Part shown: positions 43,582 to 53,295 of the stretch, one piece after another | Layout: every line of letters starts with the position of its first letter | How positions within the stretch are numbered: the stretch's first letter is position 1 | NCBI RefSeq assembly: GCF_014843845.1 | Contig: NZ_JHQS01000057.1 | Span: forward strand, 1-64,000 | Source of the DNA: Mesorhizobium amorphae | GTDB taxonomy: Bacteria > Pseudomonadota > Alphaproteobacteria > Rhizobiales > Rhizobiaceae | Direction: 5' to 3' | DNA length: 64,000 bases | Notes under the pieces: model-generated | Databases searched by the model: none | Seen by the model: only the letters and a program-made list of their open reading frames with translations | What the model was told of the DNA's origin: nothing | Position numbers and translations under genes: made by a program

Positions 43582-45081
43582 ATGTGGTCGCCAGTGATGT
43601 CCACACTAGCAGCGGAAGCGGCGCGGCGGTTCGGCGATGCAATCGCCGTGGCTTTGCCCGGCGCGGAAAGCCTTAGCTTTCGTGAGATTGACGCCCGTGC
43701 AGGCCGCTGCGCAGGCGGATTGTCTCAACTGGGTATCGCGGCCGGCGATCGCGTTGTCCTTCATCTCGCCAATGGCTGGGAATGGATCGTCGCCTATCAC
43801 GCCCTCGCGCGTATCGGCGCAGTGGTCGTACCTGCCAACATCATGCTGACGGGCGATGAGGTCGGATACATGGCGAATGATTCCGGTGCGAAGGCGCTGA
43901 TCGCGCCGCTCGACCGGGCTGCGAAAATCTCCCGCCCGTCCGGCGCGCAGGCCATTACGCCCGGCGGAGGGGATATTGATTTCGCCGACGTGCTGAAGGG
44001 CAGTTACAACGATCCTGCCTCGTGCGAGCCTGCGGATCTGTTCACTATTGGCTATACCTCGGGCACAACCGGCCGTCCCAAGGGTGCGATGCTGAGCCAT
44101 GGCAACGTCTTCGCCAGCATGGCGCTGACGGCGACCATCCATGTCCGCCACCGCAGCGACGTGGTGCTGTCGGCACTGCCGTTGCCGCATGTCTACGGCA
44201 ACATCGTGATGAACGCCGCGTTCCAGAGCGGGATGCGCCTCGTAGTCCTGCCGCGCTTCGACGCCGGCGAGGTCATGCGCCTGATCGCCGAAGAACAGGT
44301 CACGCTTTTCGAGGGCGTGCCCACCATGTACTACCAGATGCTCGCCCATCCAGACATCGCCACGGCCGATCTGTCGAGCCTGACCCGGTGTACCGTGGGC
44401 GGGCAGACCATGCCGACGGCGAAGATGGAGGCGGTGGTCCGCCGCTTCAATTGTCCCCTGTTGGAACTGTGGGGCATGACAGAGGTGGCGGGTCCTGCGA
44501 CCAGTCATTCGCCGTTCTGGCCGCCTCGGGCCGGTTCGATCGGCCTACCTTTCCCTGGTGTTGAAGCGCGCATCGCCGATCTCGATCAGCCGAAGCGGAA
44601 TGCGCTACGGGGCGAGCCGGGCGAACTGATGGTCCGCGGTCCGCTGGTTATGCGGGGCTACTGGAACAACGAGGCCGCGACGGCACAAACCATCGACGCA
44701 GACTGCTGGCTCGCCACTGGTGACATCGCCCATATGGACGAGGACGGCTACATCTTCGTCGTCGACCGCAAGAAGGACATGATCATAACCGCCGGCTACA
44801 ACGTTTACCCGGCCGAGTTGGAACAGGTCGTCGCCATGCATCCGGCGGTCTCCATGGTCGCTGTGGCTGGCGTGCCAGATGAGGAGAAGGGCGAGATCGC
44901 AAAAGCGTTCGTCGTGCTGCACGCCGGCGCGAAGCTCAGCGAGGGGGACCTCCTGGACCACTGCCGGAAGTACATCGCCGCCTACAAAGCCCCACGCCTT
45001 GTCGCCTTCGTTCCGGATCTGCCGAAAACCAGCACCGGCAAGATCCTGCGCCGCAGCCTTAGGGAGCAATCCCACAACTAA
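43582..45081 (+). CDS. Acyl-CoA synthetase (AMP-forming)
   Basis: 499 residues, start preceded by GGGAGGAG. ANL-superfamily motifs: TIGYTSGTTGRPKGAMLSHG (P-loop-like A3), LWGMTEVAGPA (A5), TGDIAHMDEDGYIFVVDRKK (A7/A8) and the catalytic Lys region KTSTGKILRRSLRE near the C-terminus. It activates a carboxylate, perhaps the product of the amine/aldehyde oxidation in this locus, to its CoA ester. Chain-length class cannot be assigned. Confidence 0.9.
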   Translation: MWSPVMSTLAAEAARRFGDAIAVALPGAESLSFREIDARAGRCAGGLSQLGIAAGDRVVLHLANGWEWIVAYHALARIGAVVVPANIMLTGDEVGYMANDSGAKALIAPLDRAAKISRPSGAQAITPGGGDIDFADVLKGSYNDPASCEPADLFTIGYTSGTTGRPKGAMLSHGNVFASMALTATIHVRHRSDVVLSALPLPHVYGNIVMNAAFQSGMRLVVLPRFDAGEVMRLIAEEQVTLFEGVPTMYYQMLAHPDIATADLSSLTRCTVGGQTMPTAKMEAVVRRFNCPLLELWGMTEVAGPATSHSPFWPPRAGSIGLPFPGVEARIADLDQPKRNALRGEPGELMVRGPLVMRGYWNNEAATAQTIDADCWLATGDIAHMDEDGYIFVVDRKKDMIITAGYNVYPAELEQVVAMHPAVSMVAVAGVPDEEKGEIAKAFVVLHAGAKLSEGDLLDHCRKYIAAYKAPRLVAFVPDLPKTSTGKILRRSLREQSHN

Positions 45082-45164
45082 TCTGGCCAAACGGCCTGAT
45101 GGAGGAGAAGAAGGGCAAAGGACTTAGCAGGACATCGCAGACTAAAGGAACGAATGTCGATCGA

Positions 45165-46184
45165 ATGTCCAGAATGCTGAAGCTTGCCGCCGCCGTGAGC
45201 GTCATAACGTTGTTTCCCGCTGCCCTTGCCACCGCCTCGGCCGAGAATCTGAAGGTCGTCGCCAGCTTCTCGATCATCGCCGACTTCGCCAAAAATGTCG
45301 GCGGCGATCGCGTGACGATCACCACGCTGGTCGGGCCGAACGGCGACGCCCATGTCTATGAACCGAAGCCCGCTGACGCGGCTGCGTTCGGCGCCGCCGA
45401 TGTGGTACTGGTCAACGGTCTCCAGTTCGAGGGCTTTTTGCAGCGTCTCGTGGAAGCGAGCGGCACCAAGGCGCCGATTGTGGAACTGACGAAGGGTGGC
45501 GAGGTGTTGAAGAACGCCGAGGAAGAGCATCACCACGATGAAGCCGCTGAAGGCGAGCAGAAGCATGAGCATGAAGCGGCTGAAGCGGAACCCGATCAGC
45601 ACGCCGAGGAGGGCCACGAGCAGGCTAACGAAGAAGCTCACCATGACCATGGTGAATTCGATCCGCATGCCTGGCAGTCGGTCCACAATGCCGAGACCTA
45701 TGTGAAGAACATCGCCGACGCTTTCTGCGCCGCTGATGCAGCCGGCTGTGACACCTACAAGGCCAATGCCGAGGCCTATGGCGAGAAGCTCGAGGCGCTC
45801 GAAGCGGAGATCAAGTCGGCCGTAGCCGAGATCCCCGAAGACAAGCGCGTCATCATCACCTCGCACGATGCCTTCAAATATTTCGAGCACGAATACGGCC
45901 TGAAGTTCCTCGCGCCGGAAGGCGTCTCCACGGAATCGGAAGCCTCGGCAGCAGACGTCGCTGCCCTGATCAAGCAGATCAAGGAAGACAAGGCCTCGGC
46001 GATCTTCGTCGAAAGCATCAGTAATCCGCGCCTGATCGAGCAGATCGCCAGCGAGACGGGCCTGAAAGTGGGCGGTGAACTCTATTCCGATGCGCTGTCG
46101 GACGAGGGCGGTCCGGCTTCGACGTATATCGACATGATCAAGCACAATGTGAGCACGATCAAAGGCGCTATCCTCGGAAGCTGA
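45165..46184 (+). CDS. Zinc ABC transporter substrate-binding protein (ZnuA/AztC type)
   Basis: 339 residues from the ATG at 45165. Signal peptide MSRMLKLAAAVSVITLFPAA then LATASA-E. Metal ligands: GDAHVYEP (first His), a long His/Glu-rich acidic loop (EEEHHHDEAAEGEQKHEHEA and onward), FDPHAWQSV (second His), SHDAFKYFEHEYGLKFLAPE (third His). This is the cluster A-I pattern for zinc or manganese. No permease or ATPase gene is adjacent, so it serves a transporter encoded elsewhere or is a leftover. Confidence 0.92.
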   Translation: MSRMLKLAAAVSVITLFPAALATASAENLKVVASFSIIADFAKNVGGDRVTITTLVGPNGDAHVYEPKPADAAAFGAADVVLVNGLQFEGFLQRLVEASGTKAPIVELTKGGEVLKNAEEEHHHDEAAEGEQKHEHEAAEAEPDQHAEEGHEQANEEAHHDHGEFDPHAWQSVHNAETYVKNIADAFCAADAAGCDTYKANAEAYGEKLEALEAEIKSAVAEIPEDKRVIITSHDAFKYFEHEYGLKFLAPEGVSTESEASAADVAALIKQIKEDKASAIFVESISNPRLIEQIASETGLKVGGELYSDALSDEGGPASTYIDMIKHNVSTIKGAILGS

Positions 46185-46205
46185 GCATCCAGGACGTCCC
46201 GAAGA

Positions 46206-46229
46206 GGCGGAGCAATCCGCCTTTTATTT
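46206..46229 (+). terminator. Rho-independent terminator after the zinc-binding protein gene
   Basis: Stem GGCGGA / TCCGCC with a GCAA loop followed by TTTTATTT, 22 bases after the stop codon. Confidence 0.8.
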
Positions 46230-46613
46230 GGGTTTGCCACGTTATGTAATAACATGTTCGATGGCCCGCCCTCGCAGATGTTGAACGCCAAAAGTTCGGT
46301 CACCGGACCTTTCATGGCACGGTATCTGGACGCTGCGGACGGATCTGCAGCCGGGATCACACCTGACGGTTGAGTCGCTGCCGCTACCTGCGTCCGACCA
46401 GCTCCGATGTTGCCCACCCTGGAAATTCCGTTCGATCGCCAGTGGCGATCTCGATTCCGAAAGGGCCCGCCATTGCGACCAGCCTGCGGGCGAGATGGTC
46501 ATTGCATCATCAACGTCTAAACTCAGGATGCCCCATGCTTGGAATTGTTCGGTATTTGACCCACCGCAGGTTCGCCGGCCGCGTTTCAGATAAACACCAC
46601 ATTCACCACCCGC
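46230..46613. other. Degenerate region
   Basis: Two protein-like scraps: + strand 46279-46371 (MLNAKSSVTGPFMARYLDAA) and, on the minus strand at about 46430-46500, LARRLVAMAGPFGIEIATGD. Neither is recognised and neither forms a gene. Confidence 0.35.
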
Positions 46614-47255
46614 TCAAAGAACGCTCTTTTCAGAACCATAAGGTTTGGCAATGCGGACCATGCCTTTGGTCCGAAGGCGCTGATGTAAATAGAAAAGCGT
46701 CATCAACCCGGTCGTTGTTCCAGCACCAAGACACAGCGCGAGCATTAAGTCTGCACCGACACGTAACGCAAGCAGAGTAACGCCCGCCGCAGCGACGAGA
46801 GCATTTACGAATGCGATCATAGTCGCGGCAGTAGTCAGGTATGCCAGGAGTGGCCCAGTACGAAGCGACGGTTCGGCGTCGTTTTCAGGCCAGCGACCGA
46901 ATTCTTTGGAAAACTGAAAGGCAGCTTCGTCGTCCAAAGTTCGATAATAGGCTCTGATCCGGGCAATTCCGATATGGGCCTGCATGTTCTCAGCGGCGAT
47001 GTCGACCAACCTTAAGACGGTAAAGGTACCCAGCAAAAAGATCGATGGCAGCACAACCGCGACAAACGGCAGGAAGAATTCAGAGGACTGCGTAACAAAG
47101 CCTGTCGCCACCAGAGCGCTCGACAGAGACATGATGTAGATGCTCGTTCGCGACGCCATTTCGCTTATGGATGTGCTGATTGCTGTTTGCTGCACGAAAT
47201 GTTCTGTCGTGAGGGCAGTGAGAAGCGCAGTGTTGAGTGTCGGCGTGTCAGCCAT
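46614..47255 (-). CDS. Hypothetical membrane protein (213 aa)
   Basis: Four hydrophobic segments in two hairpins: about residues 35-55 and 60-82 (MSLSSALVATGFVTQ, FLPFVAVVLPSIFLLGTF), and about 140-165 and 170-190 (LTTAATMIAFVNALVAAAGV, LALRVGADLMLALCLGAG). The soluble linker carries HIGIARIRAYYRTLDDEAAF. I recall similar uncharacterised proteins in actinobacteria and rhizobia, but no function. The two-hairpin layout is reminiscent of SLATT-type effectors; this is only a topological resemblance. Confidence 0.65.
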   Translation of the reverse strand: MADTPTLNTALLTALTTEHFVQQTAISTSISEMASRTSIYIMSLSSALVATGFVTQSSEFFLPFVAVVLPSIFLLGTFTVLRLVDIAAENMQAHIGIARIRAYYRTLDDEAAFQFSKEFGRWPENDAEPSLRTGPLLAYLTTAATMIAFVNALVAAAGVTLLALRVGADLMLALCLGAGTTTGLMTLFYLHQRLRTKGMVRIAKPYGSEKSVL

Positions 47256-47404
47256 GGAATATATTCCCTATCAATTGCCCTGGATCAGTTACGGTCTCGT
47301 TTGACTTTGCCAGTGGCGCCGCCTCCGCTATAAGCCATTGCCCGTACGCCGCCATACAGTTGCTGGCCGACCTTTGATACCCGAATGGTTTGCGCTTAAG
47401 GCAA

Positions 47405-47572
47405 GGCATCATTTTGGGGGCGGAAGGAGTTGCGCTGGGTTGCGCGGGCATGGCTGAGTTTGCCTCCGCCCTCAAGCGCAAGCACGATATTCCCGTGGTG
47501 GACGGAGTCGGCGCTGCAGTCGGTCTTGCGAAGACCCTGATACGTTGCGGTCTCGTGCTTTCCAAACTGGCG
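47405..47572 (+). pseudogene. Fragment of an Asp/Glu/hydantoin racemase
   Basis: GIILGAEGVALGCAGMAEFA followed by LKRKHDIPVVDGVGAAVGLA matches the C-terminal half of hydantoin racemases, including the second catalytic Cys in LGCAGM. The N-terminal half is absent. The remainder to 48018 holds no gene. Confidence 0.6.
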
Positions 47573-47928
47573 TGTGGGCCATGCCGGCGCGCGCAAAGGA
47601 ATTGGACAGGTTCTAATGACCCGGAACGATACGGAAAGACTTCTGATTTCGGCCCACGAAAAGAGAACGAAATCACCGTCGTGCCAAATCCTCGGAGTTC
47701 ACCATGACCATTGATTTTGCAACGAAACAATGCGCTATTGGAGCGGAGACGGTACTTTTCGAGACGACTTGGGCGCGCGGTCGAACGCCGCAAAGTGCAA
47801 AAACGCCCGATTGTCCCCGATAGTTGTTGAAACCTCAAAATATTTTTTGCGGCGCTTTTCCCTTTAAAATCAAAAGCGTAACTTTTTGACGGATCATGCG
47901 TCGGCTTTCAATGCCGCAAGCAAGAAAA

Positions 47929-48024
47929 ACCTAGCTAAATCAATGGCCTAGCTAGGTTAAAAACAATTGAATGGAGTAGGCGGAAGCACTGCGAAATTCG
48001 GCGAAACGGCCATTTTAGCTAGGT
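47929..48024. repeat. CTAGCTA motif cluster with an 11-bp inverted repeat
   Basis: ACCTAGCTAAA (47929-47939) and its complement TTTAGCTAGGT (48014-48024) flank a 10-bp palindrome CCTAGCTAGG (47947-47956), in an AT-rich pocket. The right copy contains the stop codon of the oxidoreductase remnant. It may be a deletion junction, mobile-element end or operator. Confidence 0.5.
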
Positions 48025-48405
48025 CGGCAGCGCGAATTCACTGGCGAGTTCGATGGCACGGCCTTCGCGGGCCGATGTTTGAGCAGCGAGGCCCATGACG
48101 ACGGCCCACCAGCCGTCTTGCAGCGTCACCTCCACCTTGCCTTGTCCGCGCACCGCAGCAGTGAAGCGGGCATGCTCGAAATAGGTCGAGCCGTTGTGGT
48201 CGCCTGCCTCGAGGCAGGGTCGATCGGGACTTCCAGTATCCGCGGTCCCGGCGGATTGCGCGGACTGACGATGATCTGCGGCAACGGGGCGACGCCCAGG
48301 TGCCGCGGCCAGAAGCGACCCGGTCCGGGCACAAGGCATTCGATCTTTCCATTACTACCGACGGCGCAAAGTTCCTCCTGGTAGCGGCTGCCCTCGGCGA
48401 ACATG
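48019..48405 (-). pseudogene. C-terminal remnant of a Gfo/Idh/MocA-family oxidoreductase
   Basis: CMFAEGSRYQEELCAVGSNG then KIECLVPGPGRFW, and after a frame shift DHNGSTYFEHARFTAAVRGQ and VEVTLQDGWWAVVMGLAAQT, form the C-terminal substrate domain of a MocA/inositol-dehydrogenase-like enzyme. The N-terminal Rossmann domain has been replaced by transposase sequence. Confidence 0.7.
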
Positions 48406-49665
48406 CACAGTTCTATCGGCGGCCAGGGCGGGAGACCAGTAGCGGATGTTGAAAAGATGGATGCCGGTCGGGCGCAACGTTCTCTCTGCCTCCGGTAGGA
48501 AGGAGATCCAGAATTGCATACGATCGTTCGGCAGGCGCAATACCAACTCGCTCTCCTGCTGCCGCCAGACCGCAATCGGTGGCCGACGGAGTGCACCATG
48601 GATAGATGATGGTATTGCCCAACGATCTCGAGTGCGATGTAGCGCTCAAGCTCTCGAAGCGTCAGTGTCGCATGGCGTTTGGCATCGTACTCGCGCCGTT
48701 CCTCGATGTTGCTCGAGGTCGATCCTGGCAGCAGGCGAACCGCGCCCATCTGCGTGCCAATCAACCGTTCGATGTGGCCGCCGAAATGGGGCGTCCCCGG
48801 CGGACGCCAATCGATCTGTATGCCGTTGTCCCGGCAAGCACGTTCGAATGCATGACTACGAAAATCCGCGCCGTTGTCGACATGTATCGTTCCCGGCAAA
48901 CCGGCCACGCTTCATGGATACCCCTCTCCTGCAACCATGGGGTCTTGTCGAACACGGAGTGCAGTATGCATAGGCTTGTCGATAGTCGCGAGGGCGCTCC
49001 ATGGTCAGATAGAGGCCCGTCACCATCCGAGAAAAGATGTCCAACGCTAGTGTCAGCCAAGGCCGTCCGAGCGGCTGACGCGTGTCTTCGTCGACAACGA
49101 ATACGTCAACTTTGGTATGATCGATTTGAACAAGCTCAAGCGGCCGCGACGCCGAAAGGGCACCTGGCGTGGCCGTTGTAGCTTTGATGACCTCGCTCTC
49201 GCCGCGCTTACGCCCCCTCACCCGTAGATCGACCTCTTCAACCCGGGATTTGATAGTGCGCCAGTTTGGTGGAGCAAGGCCGGCCGCTGCGCAGGCGATT
49301 TGGACCTGGCGAACCAGCTGCGCGAAGGACGGGCGTGTCGGCTTGAGATAAAAGCCTTCAATCGTTCGTCGCACGAGGGCTTCTCGATCTTTGTTGAGGG
49401 CGCGATGTCCCTGGCGCCGACCGCGCTTTCGGTCCATCAGTGAACTTACAGTGCCACCCGCTCGAAACAGCCTGATCATCCTGTAGAGAGTGGCCCGGCT
49501 GAGGTCCAGTTCCCACGCCAGATCCGCTACAGCCTGCCCACTCAGACCTTTTGGATAGCGCTCCACGAGCTTGCGGATTGCCTCTTCGCGCCGGCACGCC
49601 TCGTTCCAACGCGCTCGGTCTCCGTAATCATCATTGGTGTCGTCGCCCATGCCGCCTGCGAACAA
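48405..49665 (-). mobile_element. TniA-type (Mu/Tn5053-like) DDE transposase, frameshifted
   Basis: N-terminal helix-turn-helix (DLSRATLYRMIRLFRAGGTV), then the integrase core: first Asp in LVQIDHTKVDVFVVDEDTRQ, second Asp in TIHVDNGADFRSH, and Glu in HIERLIGTQMGAVRLLPG. The catalytic residues are present but spread over at least two frames, with a break around 48930-49000, and the C-terminus ends in the Gfo/Idh remnant. Length and layout fit TniA transposases that need a TniB ATPase; a TniB-like remnant is at 28.4 kb. Confidence 0.8.
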
Positions 49666-49691
49666 TTCAAGCTAACGTTATACCGTCAGAA

Positions 49692-49807
49692 TCTCACAAT
49701 AACTGCAGCGGGCCAAGCGCGAATCTCAAATCAAATGCAAATTCTCAATTTAAGTACAAGGCTAAGGGCTTGATATCATTAGGCGAGAAGTCTCACCTTT
49801 AATTACA
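49692..49807 (-). repeat. Transposon end with four iterated repeats and a TGT terminus
   Basis: Four related repeats lie between the transposase start and 49807: TCTCACAATAACTGCA (49692), TCTCAAATCAAATGCA (49724), TCTCAATTTAAGTACA (49743) and TCTCACCTTTAATTACA (49791). Read on the minus strand, the element begins TGTAATTAAAGGTGAGACTT at 49807. A TGT start with multiple internal transposase-binding repeats is the standard end structure of Tn7/Tn5053-type elements. Confidence 0.65.
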
Positions 49808-50434
49808 GCGCGACACGCCCTTTGCCGCCAGCCAGATAGCCGTGTTCTCGGGAGATTCGCCCGGCGTATGGATAAGCTGCATCTCGGCGCCCGCCACCTC
49901 AATCGTCAAGCTCTCGCCGCTGAAGGTGCGCGTCGGCGGCAGGTAGCCTTCCCGCGTGTGCGGCGTCACCCGACCGTATTCGATTTGGGTGCCGGCATTG
50001 ATGAACAGTTCGTCGGGCAGCTTTGTGCCAAATGCATCGCCGCCGTCGCGCTGGCCTCTGCCGAGCTCTGGACCGGCTTCCACCAGCGTCTGGTGACTAT
50101 AGATTTCGGGGTTGTCATTTCCGGAAAACACATTCGCGCCGCCGGAATGGTCGGGGTGATTGTGCGTGTAGAGAATTGCTCGCACGGGCCGCACCAGGCG
50201 ATCCCCGAATGCACCTATGATGGCCTTCGCGTCGACAGGGTTTGCGGACGTATCGACAATGATCGAGCCATTGTCGCCCTGGATAAGCGTGACATTGCTC
50301 GCCGAATAGCCGACGGCCGCAAAGACGCCGTCGGTGATTTGAATGACTTCCTTCCGGAACTCGGCGGAACTCGCGCGGAGTTGCTCACGGCCGGCAAAAT
50401 CGTCTGCGTAGGCGGGCGCCGATTGATCTAGAGC
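49808..50434 (-). pseudogene. Alkylsulfatase (SdsA1-like) N-terminal part, cut by the transposon
   Basis: Metallo-beta-lactamase-fold sulfatase with the zinc motif ILYTHNHPDHSGGANVF (HxHxDH) and the family N-terminus EVIQITDGVFAAVGYSASNV. The coding frame ends at AIWLAAKGV exactly where the transposon terminus begins at 49807. Only about 210 of some 650 residues remain, so the second zinc site and lipid-binding parts are lost. Confidence 0.8.
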
Positions 50435-50439
50435 CGATC

Positions 50440-51146
50440 CAACCACCATAGCTAATCCTCGCACCTCCACCATAAATACTCCGCCGCTGACCATGATGGC
50501 GACATGGTTCGACACGGCGGTCGCCACGCCGATGTTCTGCTCGATTACCAGTACCGCCATCTCGCCTTCGGCGGCAAGGTTGACCAGCATCTGCTCGACC
50601 TGGTCGACGATGATCGGCGCCGGGCCCTCGGTCGGCTCGTCCATGACCAGCCAGCTTCGGGTCGCTAAGCAGCGCGCGCGAAATCGCCAGCATCTGCTGT
50701 TCGCCACCCGACAGCTGCGAGCCGCCATTGGTGCGGCGTTCCGCCAGGCGCGGAAAGGTCTGGTAGACGCGCTCGACGGTCCAGCTGGCATCGCGCCGAT
50801 TGCCGGCGGCAAGCCGCAAATGCTCGTCGACCGTCAGGCTCGGCCAGACGCGGCGCCCTTGCGGGACGTAGCCGACGCCGAGTCGGTGGATCTCGTGTGG
50901 CTCGAGTGCTGATATCTCGCGACCATCCACGCGGATCGAGCCGGAGCGTGCTCGCTTCAAGCCGACGATGGTGTTGCAGAGCGTCGACTTGCCCATGCCG
51001 TTGCGGCCGACCACCGAAAGCACGCCGCTCTCCAGCGTCAGCGAAACACCCTGCAGGGCATGGCTTTCGTCGTAGAAGACCTGCAGGTCGTCTATCCTGA
51101 GGATGGCCTTGGTCGGTTTATCGGAAGAGGCTGGGCGCTCAGCCAT
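50440..51146 (-). pseudogene. Decayed LivF-type ATPase gene
   Basis: From MAERPASSDKPTKAILRIDD (51146): Walker A VVGRNGMGKSTL and signature QLSGGEQQMLAISRALL are intact. After LLSDPKL the frame breaks; LVMDEPTEGPAPIIVDQVEQ (Walker B) and VLVIEQNIGVA continue in another frame. The tail is fused into the alkylsulfatase remnant. No matching permeases are present. Confidence 0.75.
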
Positions 51147-51149
51147 GCT

Positions 51150-51420
51150 TGCCCCCGAGATAGTTTTCCTGGACCTCGGATCGGCTTCGATCTCTTGCGG
51201 CGTGCCTTCCTTGAACAGGCGGCCATTGTGCATCATCGAGACATACTCCGACACACGCAGCGCGACATCGAGATCGTGTTCGATGATGATGTAGCCGATA
51301 TGCTTGGGCAGCGCGTTGAGGATGGCGACGAGGTCGCGGCGCTCGGTCGGCGAAAGTCCTGCCGCCGGCTCGTCGAACAGGATGAAGCGCGGTGCGCCTG
51401 TCTGGAAACGCGCCGGACCC
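51150..51420 (-). pseudogene. C-terminal remnant of a LivG-type ATPase
   Basis: One frame gives ILFDEPAAGLSPTERRDLVA (Walker B) and IIIEHDLDVALRVSEYVSMM then HNGRLFKEGTPQEIEADP. A missing base near 51175 breaks the frame just before the expected NYLGGKHG end. The Walker A half is absent. Confidence 0.7.
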
Positions 51421-51773
51421 TATGACCTACTCCCAGGGCTGCCGACTGATCGCATGAACGAGGCGGTCGTGCAGTTCGTGCATGAGCGGCGGTCAACTGG
51501 CCACTCTACGATCCGGCGAGGCGGACGACCGCTCTGATCGGCGAACGGCTTGTGCTGTCGGAAGACCCCGGCAGGATAATGTTCGGGTTGCTCGACGGGC
51601 AGGACGCATCAGTCGACAAGGCACGAAACGGCGGCGAAAGGTGCTGCCATGACGGGTCGGAATCGCCTTGCGCGCAACCGAACGCCCGGGTGCAGCGTGT
51701 TGGCGCCGCGACAGTTCGCTTGACGAATATGACCCGCGCGGAGGGCTGCAGGAGCGCGGTCCTGAGACAGTCC
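51421..51773. other. Degenerate stretch beyond the LivG remnant
   Basis: A short + strand frame (YDLLPGLPTDRMNEAVVQFV, about 51420-51480) looks protein-like but is not recognised. No complete gene. Confidence 0.3.
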
Positions 51774-51802
51774 AGCCGCCGCTCCAATAAAAGGCGGCGG
51801 CT
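51774..51802 (-). terminator. Stem-loop downstream of matC
   Basis: Perfect 9-bp stem AGCCGCCGC / GCGGCGGCT with an 11-base A/T-containing loop, about 36 bases after the matC stop. It lacks a clear T-run on the minus strand, so terminator function is tentative. Confidence 0.4.
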
Positions 51803-51837
51803 CGACCTGGGTGATTCAGCTGGGAATCGTGGCTTAC

Positions 51838-53187
51838 TCAGACCAGTCCTGAGACCACGAAGACCAGCCAGGCGATGACAGGTCCGATGATGGCGATGAG
51901 CGCGCTGTAGATCAGCAATGTCCGCAACACGCTGTCGCGCTCGGATTCTTGCGCGTTGGCGACGACAATGGCGCCGTTTGTGGAGAACGGGCTGGTGTCG
52001 ACGATGGTCGTTGAAATGGCGATTGCCGCAACGACGCCGATGGCGCTGATGTGGCCCTGCAGCAAGAACGGAACGGCGAGCGGAATGATGGCGCCGAGCA
52101 AGGCGGTGGACGAGGCGAACGCCGATACGATCGCGCCGGTGAAGCAGAGGAGGAGTGCAACCAGCAGCGGCATACCGAGGCTGGAGATGCCTTTCGCGAC
52201 GTAGTCGATCGTACCGATCTTCTCCATGAGGCCGACATAGGTGATGATGCCGGCGATCAGCAGCACTGTCGACCAGCTGACCTTGTCGATCGCTGCCTTC
52301 TGGGTCTTCGGTGAGAGGAGCGCGAGGGCGACGGCCACCGTGATCGCCACCAGCCCGACATTGAATTTGAAGACGAGTGCGCCGACCGCGAGCGCCGTAA
52401 GGCCAATCAAAGTCGTCAACCTTTCCGTAGTTAGACTGGAAAGCGCCGACACATTTTTCGTCTGCTCCTCAAAGACGCGATGGCTGATCGGCACAGCCGG
52501 CGTGCCGCCGTGGCCGATGATTGGCTGCGTCACGCCCTCAGGGTGGAGGTCGGGCAGTGGGCCTAATACGATCGAATGCTTACGCAACACCTTCGAGCCG
52601 CCGAAGACGAAGAAGACGAGGACGGCGATGGCCAGGTTGAAGAAGAAGCTGGAGAGGAACAGTGACGTCGGTGCGAACGGCAACCCCGCCTTCTCGACGA
52701 TCTGGTTGGTGATGCCACCATAGACGCTGATCGGAGAAAAGCCCCCCGCCTGTGCACCGTGAATAACCATCAATCCCATCATGACCGGATTGATGCGATA
52801 CTGGAACGCAAAACCCAGCGCCACCGGGGCCAAGATGGCGACGGCTGCAGGTCCGAGCGCACCGAAGCCGGTGATGACAGCGGCGACCAGGAACATGACC
52901 CAGGGAATCCACGCCACATGTCCGCGCACCAGTTTGACTGCGCCCTCGACCAGCCAATCGATGGTGCCATTGATCTGGGCGATGGCGAACAGATAGGTAA
53001 TGCCGACCAATGTCAGGAAGAGGTCGCTCGGGAAGCCGGCGAATATTTCCGCCGGCTTCATAGCCATGATGAGCGAGCCGACCACAAAGGCGCAGGCGAA
53101 GGCGAGTGCGCCCATATTGATCGGCTGGATGGTTGCGATCACGAACATGCCAACCAGCAGGGCGATCGACAGAATCTGTATGTTCAT
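51838..53187 (-). CDS. matC: Malonate transporter MatC (DASS/ion-transporter type)
   Basis: 449 residues. The start at 53187 follows GGGAGGA. Twelve or so hydrophobic segments; N-terminal MNIQILSIALLVGMFVIATI and FAGFPSDLFLTLVGITYLFA match the dicarboxylate-carrier MatC N-terminal domain, with the SSTALLGAIIPLAVPFLLQG block and STTIVDTSPFSTNGAIVVAN near the end. It imports malonate for the two enzymes encoded upstream. Third gene of matA-matB-matC. Confidence 0.9.
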   Translation of the reverse strand: MNIQILSIALLVGMFVIATIQPINMGALAFACAFVVGSLIMAMKPAEIFAGFPSDLFLTLVGITYLFAIAQINGTIDWLVEGAVKLVRGHVAWIPWVMFLVAAVITGFGALGPAAVAILAPVALGFAFQYRINPVMMGLMVIHGAQAGGFSPISVYGGITNQIVEKAGLPFAPTSLFLSSFFFNLAIAVLVFFVFGGSKVLRKHSIVLGPLPDLHPEGVTQPIIGHGGTPAVPISHRVFEEQTKNVSALSSLTTERLTTLIGLTALAVGALVFKFNVGLVAITVAVALALLSPKTQKAAIDKVSWSTVLLIAGIITYVGLMEKIGTIDYVAKGISSLGMPLLVALLLCFTGAIVSAFASSTALLGAIIPLAVPFLLQGHISAIGVVAAIAISTTIVDTSPFSTNGAIVVANAQESERDSVLRTLLIYSALIAIIGPVIAWLVFVVSGLV

Positions 53188-53295
53188 AGCTTCCTCCCTC
53201 GGGAACCGCATTCAGGCGCCCGTTCTCATTTCCATCGGTTAGTAGATCGGCCTGCATCGGTCTCGCTCCCAAGCACCAACGCGGGTCGTGGCCTC

